Shown: one piece after another, positions 9,111 to 16,084 of the stretch | Layout: the number at the start of each line of letters is the position of its first letter | How positions within the stretch are numbered: position 1 is the stretch's first letter | NCBI GenBank assembly: GCA_903929535.1 | Contig: CAIYVC010000100.1 | Coordinates: 1-35,648, forward strand | Reading direction: 5' to 3' | DNA: 35,648 bases | Source: an uncultured Caulobacteraceae bacterium | Lineage (GTDB): Bacteria > Pseudomonadota > Alphaproteobacteria > Caulobacterales > Caulobacteraceae | The notes under the pieces: model-generated | What the model was told of the DNA's origin: nothing | The model's input: the letters and a program-made list of their open reading frames with translations, nothing else | Databases searched by the model: none | Translations under genes and position numbers: made by a program

Positions 9111-10034
9111 ATGTATTTGAAACGAGCCTTGATGGCGGCGGCGATCGCTGCCGCGATTTTGCCCGGCGCAGCCTGGGCCCAGACCTCAATCCGTGAAAAC
9201 GGCTCCAAACTCTACTTCAGCAAGACGGTCCCAACCTACAAGACCTCGTGGGAGCACTACCTGGCGCTGAAGGCCAAGGCGCACGGCGGGACCAAGAAGA
9301 CCTTCGCCGCATTGCCCAACTGGGGCGGCCTTTGGGAGCGTGACCGCCGTCTGGAAGGCTGGGCCTATGCTTTCGACACGGACGAGCGCGCCAACGGTCC
9401 TCTGTCCGCGCCTTTGAACGCGGAATACAAAGCCAAGTACGACAAGAAGATGGCCGACCTGGCCAAGGGTATCGAGTGGGACAACCTGTCCTTCTGCCTG
9501 CCCGCCGGATTTCCGCGTTGGCTGACCGAGCCGCGCCCGCGCGAGTTCATTCTGCGCCCCGAGGAAACCTGGCTCTCCACCGAACAACAGAGCGAGTTCC
9601 GCCGGGTCTACACCGACGGCCGGCCGCATGTGCCCGACGATGAGGCCTATCCGCTCTGGGAGGGCGACTCCGTCGGCTTCTGGAACGGCGCCACGCTGGT
9701 GGTGCACACCAACAATCTGAAGGAAGGCCAATACCAGCGCCAGCAGCCTGACTACACCGATCAGGTGACCACGGTGGAAGAGATCCGCCGCACCGGTCCC
9801 AATCGCATCGAAGATCGCATCACCGTTTACGATCCTGGCTCGCTGACCAAGCCATGGACCAGCGTCCAGTCCTACCACCGCGTCACCGACCCGCCGACGC
9901 TGCGGGTGAACATGTGGTCCTGTAACGAGAACAACAATGTGGTGAAGGATGCTTCCGGCGCCTCCACCTTCATCTTGCCGGGAGAGGCCGGATACAAGGA
10001 GCCCAGCACGTTGGGCAAACCTCCTCAGCAATAA
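9111..10034 (+). CDS. Exported protein of unknown function, full-length paralogue of the first gene
   Basis: This 307-aa protein has a clear signal peptide (MYLKRALMAAAIAAAILPGA, then cleavage near AWAQ), so it is periplasmic or surface-located. It contains LWEGDSVGFWNGATLVVHTN, which is a recurrent motif of this family, and MWSCNENNNVV near the C-terminus. The start at ATG 9111 follows GGGAATGGAAC and places the signal peptide correctly; a GTG at 9069 would add an unlikely leader. The family occurs beside DUF6152 proteins and TonB receptors in proteobacteria (from memory), and the DUF6152 gene here begins 30 bases after the stop. No catalytic residues can be assigned. The protein fragment at 3-278 is its paralogue. 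Confidence 0.85.
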   Translation: MYLKRALMAAAIAAAILPGAAWAQTSIRENGSKLYFSKTVPTYKTSWEHYLALKAKAHGGTKKTFAALPNWGGLWERDRRLEGWAYAFDTDERANGPLSAPLNAEYKAKYDKKMADLAKGIEWDNLSFCLPAGFPRWLTEPRPREFILRPEETWLSTEQQSEFRRVYTDGRPHVPDDEAYPLWEGDSVGFWNGATLVVHTNNLKEGQYQRQQPDYTDQVTTVEEIRRTGPNRIEDRITVYDPGSLTKPWTSVQSYHRVTDPPTLRVNMWSCNENNNVVKDASGASTFILPGEAGYKEPSTLGKPPQQ

Positions 10035-10064
10035 CCCAGCAACTCATCGAGATCGAAAACTGTC

Positions 10065-10460
10065 ATGAAGAAGACACTTGGATGCCTGTCGGCGCTGTTC
10101 GCCCTGAGTCTTGGTAGTTCTGCGTTCGCGCACCATTCGGGCGCGATGTTCGACAACCAGAAGAATGTGACGCTGCAGGGGACAGTGGTGGAGTTCCAGT
10201 ACACCAACCCGCACTCCTGGCTGCAGATCATGGTGGCCGGTTCTGACGGCAAGCAGGTTCAATGGGGCTTTGAGGCGGAGGGTCCGTCGACGCTGCTGCG
10301 TGCGGGGATCAAGGCCAAGAGCTTCATGCCGGGCGACAAGGTGACGGTGGTGGGCCACCCGATGAAGGACGGCCGTCCGGCCGGCGGTCTGGTCAGCGTG
10401 ACCAAGGCCGACGGCACCGTGCTCAGCCCCAGGCCTCAGGTTCCCACGCCAGGGGCCTGA
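10065..10460 (+). CDS. DUF6152-type small exported protein
   Basis: This 131-aa protein has a signal peptide (residues 1 to about 20, MKKTLGCLSALFALSLGSSA) followed directly by FAHHSGAMFD. The mature protein thus starts with a His-His pair typical of this family. The rest is a small beta-rich domain with EFQYTNPHSWLQI and PGDKVTVVGHPMKDG, resembling an OB-like fold. The function is unknown. It sits between the exported protein at 9111 and the amidohydrolase, all on the same strand with short gaps, so the three are probably one transcript. The adjacent histidines suggest possible metal binding, which is inference. Confidence 0.8.
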   Translation: MKKTLGCLSALFALSLGSSAFAHHSGAMFDNQKNVTLQGTVVEFQYTNPHSWLQIMVAGSDGKQVQWGFEAEGPSTLLRAGIKAKSFMPGDKVTVVGHPMKDGRPAGGLVSVTKADGTVLSPRPQVPTPGA

Positions 10461-10541
10461 GCCGACCCAGTGCGCTTAGCCACGCATGCGCGACGCCCGG
10501 TACGCGGCGGTTCAGCCATGCGAACAGACTTTGGGAAGACC

Positions 10542-11819
10542 ATGCATAGACAAACCGCGACTGCATTCCTGGCCTTGGCCGTCGGGCTGGCGGCGGCAGA
10601 CGCCGCGCGGTCTCAGAATCTGGTGATTTCCAATGCCCGGATCATCGTCGGCAATGGCCAGGTGATCGATAAGGGCGCCGTGGTGGTCAAGGACGGGCGC
10701 ATCGTTTCGGTCGCGGCGGGACCCGCGCCGCTCCCCGTCAAAGGGGTTGTCGCCATCAACGGTCTGGGCATGACCGTGATGGCCGGGTTCATCGACGACC
10801 ACCGCCATCTTATTCCGGGTCGCGATCCGGCCTCCGTCGATAAGTTCATGAAGGAGCAGGCCGCCGACCGCATGCGCGAGCTGCTGGAGGCCGGGTTCAC
10901 CACCGTTCAGTCCGGGGGCGACAACAACGCCGGCGTCCTGGAGCTGAAGCACAAGGTCGAGAGCGGCGAGATCAAGGGGCCGCGCATCATCGCCTCCGGC
11001 CAGGTGCCCACCGACAAGCTGAAGAGCGAGGCGGAAGTACGGGCGATGGTGGACAAGGTCATCAAGGACGGCGCCGACTCCGTGGCCGAGGTGCACTATC
11101 CAGCGGTGGTCTGGCCCTACAATCCCACCGAGCAGGAGACCAGGAATCTGGCCGCCGTTATCGACGAGGCCAAAAAGCTCGGCGTCGAGTTCCAGGTCCA
11201 TGCGGTGAGCGCCCAGTCTCTGGTCGGGTCGGTCAACCTAGGCGCCAGGAAGCTGGTGCACTCGATCAACGTCAATTGGGTGACGGCGGGCGAGGCCAGG
11301 GCCGTGGCCGCCGCCGGCGCGCAGGTCGCCTCCATCACCGGCTTCGGCTCGCCGAATTTCGATGTTTTCAGCCACGACAATCAGCCCAAATTCCGCGACG
11401 GCAAGCCTTGGCCCAGCGGCATCATCGACAGTCAGGGCGAGGGGCAGGAAGCCGGCTACATGCCGGTCAACCTGCGCACCCTCTATGACAACGGTGTGGC
11501 GGTCAGCTACGCCACCGACACGACTTTCGACGCCCGCGGCGCTCTGGCTCACGAGCTCAAGACCTTGAACCTGGTGTTCACCCCAACCGACCTGATCAAG
11601 ATCATGGGCCCCAATTCGGCGAAATTCGTCGATCGGGAAAAGGACATCGGCACGGTTGAACCCGGCAAGCTGGGCGATCTGGTGGTGCTGGCCGGCAATC
11701 CTTTCGACGGCTACTGGAACCTGATGACCGCTGTCGTGACCATCAAGGGCGGGGTCGTCATGGTAGACAAACGTGGCCAGCCGAACGCGGGCAAGCCGGA
11801 CGTCAGCCACGGCTATTGA
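10542..11819 (+). CDS. Exported amidohydrolase-superfamily enzyme
   Basis: This 425-aa metal-dependent hydrolase belongs to the amidohydrolase 1 / imidazolonepropionase-like group. The metal-binding HxH is His87 and His89 in FIDDHRHL. Later candidate ligands are the His in EFQVHAVSAQ, the His in KLVHSIN and the Asp in SYATDTTFDA. C-terminal GTVEPGKLGDLVVLAGNP is a family hallmark. I place the start at ATG 10542 because GGGAAG lies just upstream and a signal peptide (HRQTATAFLALAVGLAAADA) follows. Longer starts at GTG 10470 and ATG 10518 are possible. It probably cleaves an amide, lactone or related bond in the periplasm. The substrate is not evident. Confidence 0.85.
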   Translation: MHRQTATAFLALAVGLAAADAARSQNLVISNARIIVGNGQVIDKGAVVVKDGRIVSVAAGPAPLPVKGVVAINGLGMTVMAGFIDDHRHLIPGRDPASVDKFMKEQAADRMRELLEAGFTTVQSGGDNNAGVLELKHKVESGEIKGPRIIASGQVPTDKLKSEAEVRAMVDKVIKDGADSVAEVHYPAVVWPYNPTEQETRNLAAVIDEAKKLGVEFQVHAVSAQSLVGSVNLGARKLVHSINVNWVTAGEARAVAAAGAQVASITGFGSPNFDVFSHDNQPKFRDGKPWPSGIIDSQGEGQEAGYMPVNLRTLYDNGVAVSYATDTTFDARGALAHELKTLNLVFTPTDLIKIMGPNSAKFVDREKDIGTVEPGKLGDLVVLAGNPFDGYWNLMTAVVTIKGGVVMVDKRGQPNAGKPDVSHGY

Positions 11820-12116
11820 TGCACGCTATGGGTATCATCCAACTGGGTTTCGCGGTCCCGTGGCAGCAATCTGATGATGCATATCCGGAGTAGGACCGGC
11901 CTTGGTGCGCCATTTCCGAAATATACGCGTTAGGCGCGGTTGGAAGCGGCCTCAAACTTCGCACAATGCCATCCGGCGCGGCTTTTAGGCCGGGCGCCGA
12001 TGGATCCGAATAGCCGCCCTTGGCGCAGGGCAGTCGTACGGTAGGCCAAACGCTTCTATATCCAAGACGCTGTGGGTGTGAGCAGGTGCGGCTCCACCAA
12101 AAAAGAGTGACCGACC
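11820..12116. other. Gene-free region: long leader of the cold-shock gene
   Basis: No coding frame is convincing in these 297 bases. An imperfect GC stem-loop lies at 11974-11999 (CGGCGC-GGC paired with GCC-GG-GCGCCG, TTTTAG loop). Cold-shock genes often have long structured leaders, so this may be the 5' untranslated region of the next gene; no promoter was placed with confidence. Confidence 0.35.
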
Positions 12117-12326
12117 ATGTCTACTGGAACTGTGAAGTGGTTCAACGGAACCAAGGGCTTCGGCTTCATCCAACCTGATGATGGCGGCGCAGACGTTTTC
12201 GTCCACATCAGCGCCGTCGAAGCGGCCGGGATGGGCTCCCTGAACGAAGGCGATAAGGTGTCGTTCGAGCTGGAGAAGGATCGCAAGTCCGGCAAAATGT
12301 CCGCGGGACAACTCAAGAAAGCTTAA
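12117..12326 (+). CDS. CspA-family cold-shock protein
   Basis: This 69-aa single-domain RNA/DNA-binding protein has RNP1 (KGFGFI, residues 14-19) and RNP2 (VFVHI, about residues 29-33). It begins with the typical [16 protein letters not shown]. The length is the family standard. It melts RNA structure in the cytoplasm during cold or stationary phase. It has its own terminator directly downstream and a gene-free stretch of almost 300 bases upstream, so it is probably a single-gene unit. Which paralogue it corresponds to cannot be told from one copy. Confidence 0.95.
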   Translation: MSTGTVKWFNGTKGFGFIQPDDGGADVFVHISAVEAAGMGSLNEGDKVSFELEKDRKSGKMSAGQLKKA

Positions 12327-12339
12327 GCGATTGAGATGG

Positions 12340-12359
12340 CCCCGACCAATGCGTCGGGG
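12340..12359 (+). terminator. Terminator of the cold-shock gene
   Basis: CCCCGAC / GTCGGGG forms a 7-bp stem with a 6-base loop 13 bases after the stop codon, followed by TCTATTTCTC. The position and the T-rich tail suit rho-independent termination. Confidence 0.75.
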
Positions 12360-12612
12360 TCTATTTCTCGAAAAGGCCTAGAGGTCGCCGCCTTCCAGGA
12401 CGGCGGTTCTTCTCTCGTCGGATCATACATGCCGATGAGATGTAATGGCTTTGCCAAGGCGCAGCCGTGAAATGCTGTGCGACAAACCTGAACGGCGCCA
12501 ATAGCCGCCGCCCAGACTCGCGTGGCCAAAAGTTCATGGATGCTGACCGGGCGAAAATGGTCGGGCAACAAGCGCGCCGCTGGCCCCCATATTCCACAAA
12601 AGGATGCCACCC

Positions 12613-12774
12613 ATGGCGAAGAGTCCGAACTATCAATTCGAACGCCGTGAGCGAGACCGATTGAAAGCCAACAAATCCGCGGAAAAAGCCGCCTCGAAGC
12701 GCGAACAGCAGGACTTGAGCCGCGACCGAGCGGCGCAAACCGAGGCCGCGAGCTCTGAATCAGAAAAAACGTAA
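12613..12774 (+). CDS. Small basic conserved-looking protein (53 aa)
   Basis: The protein starts MAKSPNYQFERRERDRLKAN and is rich in Lys, Arg, Glu and Ala throughout, ending in SSESEKT. It looks like one charged helix. I recall similar short proteins with this N-terminus in other alphaproteobacteria, often near cold-shock genes, but none with a known function. AAGGATG lies about 8 bases upstream of the ATG. The next ORF begins 5 bases after the stop, suggesting coupling. It has no Cys or membrane segment. Confidence 0.65.
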   Translation: MAKSPNYQFERRERDRLKANKSAEKAASKREQQDLSRDRAAQTEAASSESEKT

Positions 12775-12779
12775 GACCA

Positions 12780-13037
12780 GTGCCCAGCAACATCACCTAC
12801 AGCCACGACACCGTTGTCCTAGAAGCGGAGACGTTCTCCCGTTGTGAATTCCGCGACTGCCGATTGATCTACGCCGGAGGGGAACCTGCCACGCTTATTG
12901 AATGTAAATTCTTCGACTGTGACTGGAGATTGGAGGGCGCTGCGGCCAGAACTCTCGCGCACCTCAAGCTGATGTGGTCCGCGGGCAGCAAAGGTGAAGT
13001 GCAGGCGCTGATCAAAGACATCACAACTGCGCGGTGA
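12780..13037 (+). CDS. Small Cys-containing protein of unknown function (85 aa)
   Basis: The product has a repeating F-x-x-C-x-F pattern (FSRCEFRDCRLIY, then IECKFFDCDWRLEG) reminiscent of one or two turns of a pentapeptide-repeat-like helix, followed by a short helical tail. It starts with GTG at 12780, only 5 bases after the preceding stop, and the ribosome site is weak, so translation is probably coupled. No function is assigned. A spurious frame cannot be excluded, but the patterned composition argues for a real gene. Confidence 0.55.
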   Translation: MPSNITYSHDTVVLEAETFSRCEFRDCRLIYAGGEPATLIECKFFDCDWRLEGAAARTLAHLKLMWSAGSKGEVQALIKDITTAR

Positions 13038-13443
13038 GCGCACGTTGGATCAGGCCAAGAGTCGAAAGCGGCGGTCTATGAGGCCATCGGGAATGTCCGA
13101 TTTCTGGACCCACGCGAATCTACGTTTGTGGCGCTGTGCCGATCTTTTTGTCGCGGGTTGTTATGCGGGCAGGGGGCTTCTTCCATAGGAGGTAAGCCAT
13201 CCCACGTCGTTAGCGCAGCCGGAGGGATAGCGGCTGCAATCTATTTTGATGGTCGTGGTCGCTTACCGGCACGATGAGAATTCACTAATTCTTGGCGGAG
13301 CGAGCCCCTCGAGCGGGCGATTACACTTTCGAGAGGCCTAGAATCCAGATTCGGGGCGCAATCGTCTGTTGAGAACCGAGAGCGGCCGCGAAGTTCCCGA
13401 GCACATGTCGGGGTAAATATTTGGGTGAAACCTATCTCCCCTG
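13038..13443. other. Gene-free stretch between small ORFs and tRNA-Asn
   Basis: No convincing reading frame or known RNA was seen. A strong AGGAGG at 13187-13192 is not followed by a usable start: the only frame behind it closes within a few codons. The region may be degraded accessory DNA next to a tRNA. Confidence 0.4.
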
Positions 13444-13476
13444 ACGTTAAATCCATAAAAATCATGGATTTAACGT
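13444..13476. repeat. 13-bp perfect AT-rich inverted repeat beside tRNA-Asn
   Basis: ACGTTAAATCCAT (13444-13456) and ATGGATTTAACGT (13464-13476) are exact reverse complements around a 7-base AAAAATC centre. The repeat lies 7 bases beyond the 3' end of tRNA-Asn. It could act as a weak terminator for the tRNA, as a protein-binding site, or as a remnant of an integration event. Confidence 0.7.
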
Positions 13477-13483
13477 GACGAGC

Positions 13484-13558
13484 TGGCTCCGCGGGTAGGA
13501 TTCGAACCTACGACCAGCCGGTTAACAGCCGGCTGCTCTACCACTGAGCTACCGCGGA
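13484..13558 (-). tRNA. tRNA-Asn (anticodon GTT)
   Basis: On the minus strand the cloverleaf reads 5' TCCGCGG acceptor, D arm TAGCTCAGTGGTAGA, anticodon loop CTGTTAACC with GTT, T arm GGTTCGAATCC, then CCGCGGA, discriminator G and an encoded CCA. Acceptor and anticodon stems pair fully. The length is 75 bases with CCA. Confidence 0.95.
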
Positions 13559-13632
13559 TCAGTTGCTCGTGAGGCGGGGGCTATACGCTGGCGCGATGTG
13601 GTGCGCAAGGCGCGTAACCCAGCCTCTTTAGG

Positions 13633-13657
13633 AAAAAAGCCCGGCCGAAGCCGGGCT
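13633..13657 (-). terminator. Orphan minus-strand rho-independent terminator
   Basis: On the minus strand, AGCCCGGC-TTCG-GCCGGGCT is followed by TTTTT: an 8-bp GC stem with a TTCG tetraloop and a T tract, which is near ideal. No minus-strand gene lies to its right before the plus-strand gene at 13831, so the transcript it ends is unexplained. Confidence 0.85.
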
Positions 13658-13716
13658 GTAAGTCGATGATGGTGGGTATCTTCGAAAGAAGATGATCCGA
13701 GGCTGGGGTGATGCGG
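13633..13716 (-). ncRNA. Candidate small RNA ending at the orphan terminator
   Basis: Reading the minus strand leftward from about 13716, there is a C-rich single-stranded-looking stretch (CACCCCAGCC). A 6-bp hairpin ATCTTC-TTTC-GAAGAT (13678-13693) follows, then a second C-rich linker (ACCCACCATC) and the terminator hairpin. Hairpins joined by CU-rich linkers that could pair with ribosome-binding sites are typical of trans-acting bacterial sRNAs. The 5' end is a guess. No known family is recognised. Confidence 0.25.
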
Positions 13717-13732
13717 TTAACGACTCCCTAAC
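13717..13732 (-). promoter_or_regulatory. CtrA-box-like site
   Basis: TTAA-N7-CTAAC (plus strand) matches the Caulobacter CtrA consensus TTAA-N7-TTAA at 7 of 8 defined bases. It lies upstream of the candidate minus-strand small RNA and could act on either strand. One mismatch and the motif's simplicity keep confidence low. Confidence 0.3.
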
Positions 13733-13830
13733 ATCGGGCCGTCGCGCGGCCGGCCGTGAACCGTCGTGTTCACGATTGGCGTCACAGCCTCTTGGCGGAA
13801 GCGCCCGATCTGGGCCATCTATGACCCGCC

Positions 13831-15981
13831 ATGGCCGACCCTTCTCGCCCCGCCTTCGACATCAACGCCCGCATGGGCCACGGCGTCGCCATGCTGCAAT
13901 CGGGCCGGCTGCAGGAGGCTTGGGAGGCCTTCGCCGGGGTGCTGGAAGCCGACCCTAACAACAGCATGGCCCATCATCTGATCGGCCTCGTTTTCCTGAA
14001 CGGCGGCTTCATCCAGGAAGGCATCGCCAGCCTGCGGCAATCGATCGCCCTCAACCCTCGCGACCCGGCGGCCTTCAGCAACCTCGGCAACGCCCTGCGC
14101 GATGCCGGCGCCACCGAGGAGGCCCTGGCCTGCTTCAACCAGGCGGCGGCCCTGCAGCCCAACTTCCCCGACGCCTACAACAATCGCGGCGTGGTGCTGC
14201 GCATGCTGGAACGCAACGAGGAGGCTCTGGCGGACTACGACCGCGCCATCGCGCTCAACCCCGCCGTCGGCCATGTCCACACCAACCGGGGCGAGGTGCT
14301 GGCGGCGGGTCTGGGTCGGCCGGCGGAGGCCCTGGTCAGCTATGACCGAGCCATAGCCCTGGCGCCCCACGATCCCAACGGCCATTTCAATCGCGCCGCC
14401 GCCCTGATGGACCTGCGCCGTTTCGAGGAGGCGGTGGCCAGTTTCGACCGGGTCGTGGCCATCGACCCCACCCACGCGCGCGCCTTCATCAACCGGGGCA
14501 ACGCCCTGATCGACATGGACCGCGCCGATGAGGCTCTCGCCAGCTACGATCGCGCCATCGCGCTTCAGTCCGACCTGACCGCCCAGGCCCACAGCAACCG
14601 CTCCAGCGCCCTCAACGATGTCGGCCGCCACGCCGAGGCCATGGAGAGCTCCGAGCGGGCGCTGGAGTTGGCTCCTGACGACGCCCAGGCCCATACCAAC
14701 CGGGCCAACGCCTTGCTCGGTCAGGGGCGGGGCGAGGAAGCGCTGGAAGGCTACGCCCAGGCCATCGCTCTGGATGCGGGCCTGGCCCAGACCTACAGCA
14801 ACCGGGCCAACGCCCTACGCCTCATGGGCAAGCATCAAGAGGCGATGGACGCCTGCGAACAGGCCTTCGCGCTGGACCCCCGTTACGCCGATCCCCTGAT
14901 CAACAGCGCTACCGTGCTGGCCGAGCTCGGCCGCTACCAGGAGGCGGTGGTCATGTATGACCGCGCCCTGGCCATAGACTCCGACCGGCCCGAGGCGCTC
15001 TGGGGCGCCAGCCATAACCATCTGGTGCTGGGCGATTTCGACCGGGGCTGGGCGGCGTTCGAGGCCCGCTGGCGTCTGCGTGGCCCGGACTCCTTCCTGG
15101 CCGCCAGAGGCTTCTCCCAGCCCCTCTGGCTCGGCGCCGAACCGTTGGCCGGCAAGACCATCCTGCTGCACACCGAACAGGGCCTGGGCGACACCCTGCA
15201 GTTCTGCCGATACGCTCCGCTGGTCAAGGCGCTGGGGGCCACGGTCATCGTGGAGGTCGAGCCGGCCCTGGTCGGCATCCTGTCGACCTTGAAGGGCGTG
15301 GACCGCCTGCTGGCGAAGGGCGAGGCGTTGCCGCCCTTCGACTATCACTGTCCGCTGATGAGCCTGCCCCTGGCCCTGAAGACCCAGGTCGCCACCATCC
15401 CGGCCGAAATCCCCTACCTGCACGTCGACCCCGACAAGGTGCAGGCCTGGGCCAAGACGCTGGGCCCCCACACGAAGCTGCGGGTCGGCCTGGTCTGGTC
15501 CGGCGGCCATCGCCTGGATCAGCCGGAGCTGTGGGCGCTGGGCGAGCGGCGTAACATCCCCCTGGCTCGGCTGGCGGTGCTCAACACGCCGGACGTGGAG
15601 TTCCACAGCCTGCAGAAGGGCCAGCCGGCCGAGAGCGAACTGCCCATCCTGGAGGAAGCCGGCTGGGACGGCCCGTCCATCGCCGGTCATGCCGCCGAGC
15701 TGAACGACTTCACTGACACTGCCGCCCTGATCATGAATCTCGATCTGGTGATCGCGGTCGATACCTCCACCGCCCACCTGGCCGGCGCGCTGGGCAAGCC
15801 CGTGTGGCTGCTCAACCGCTTCGACACCTGTTGGCGCTGGCTGACCGAGCGTGAGGACAGCCCCTGGTATCCGAGCCTGCGCCTGTTCCGTCAGGCGACC
15901 CTGCGCGACTGGGACCCGGTCCTCGAGCGGATGAAGGCGGCGCTGGAGGCCGAGGCCACCGCCTTTTCCGCCTCTGCTTGA
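13831..15981 (+). CDS. TPR protein with C-terminal glycosyltransferase-like domain
   Basis: Of the 716 residues, roughly 1-390 are about ten tandem tetratricopeptide repeats (recurring patterns such as EALASYDRAIAL and NRANAL). From about 430 on the sequence resembles GT-B/heptosyltransferase-like domains of large TPR proteins: HTEQGLGDTLQFCRYAPL, VGLVWSGGH, and DTSTAHLAGALGKPVWLLNR followed by SPWYPSLRLFRQ. No signal peptide is seen, so it is cytoplasmic. In Caulobacter, the TPR-glycosyltransferase FlmG glycosylates flagellin; a protein-glycosylation role is therefore possible here but unproven, and no sugar-biosynthesis genes are adjacent. The ATG at 13831 lacks a strong ribosome site. A shorter relative is at 30699. 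Confidence 0.85.
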   Translation: MADPSRPAFDINARMGHGVAMLQSGRLQEAWEAFAGVLEADPNNSMAHHLIGLVFLNGGFIQEGIASLRQSIALNPRDPAAFSNLGNALRDAGATEEALACFNQAAALQPNFPDAYNNRGVVLRMLERNEEALADYDRAIALNPAVGHVHTNRGEVLAAGLGRPAEALVSYDRAIALAPHDPNGHFNRAAALMDLRRFEEAVASFDRVVAIDPTHARAFINRGNALIDMDRADEALASYDRAIALQSDLTAQAHSNRSSALNDVGRHAEAMESSERALELAPDDAQAHTNRANALLGQGRGEEALEGYAQAIALDAGLAQTYSNRANALRLMGKHQEAMDACEQAFALDPRYADPLINSATVLAELGRYQEAVVMYDRALAIDSDRPEALWGASHNHLVLGDFDRGWAAFEARWRLRGPDSFLAARGFSQPLWLGAEPLAGKTILLHTEQGLGDTLQFCRYAPLVKALGATVIVEVEPALVGILSTLKGVDRLLAKGEALPPFDYHCPLMSLPLALKTQVATIPAEIPYLHVDPDKVQAWAKTLGPHTKLRVGLVWSGGHRLDQPELWALGERRNIPLARLAVLNTPDVEFHSLQKGQPAESELPILEEAGWDGPSIAGHAAELNDFTDTAALIMNLDLVIAVDTSTAHLAGALGKPVWLLNRFDTCWRWLTEREDSPWYPSLRLFRQATLRDWDPVLERMKAALEAEATAFSASA

Positions 15982-16084
15982 GAACTGCCCATTGGGCGGG
16001 GAAGCCGCGACAGCGGGGTGAATTTCCCTTTGGGGCGATTGAGCCCATGCTAGACGCGACCGGGTGTTATCGAGAGTCGCGGCC

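Noticed and set aside
13187-13192. Strong ribosome-binding sequence AGGAGG in the gene-free stretch
   Set aside because: The following frame has no usual start and closes after a few codons.
13444-13476. Inverted repeat considered as a CRISPR repeat or transposon end
   Set aside because: Only one copy is visible, with no spacer series, transposase or target duplication in the window.
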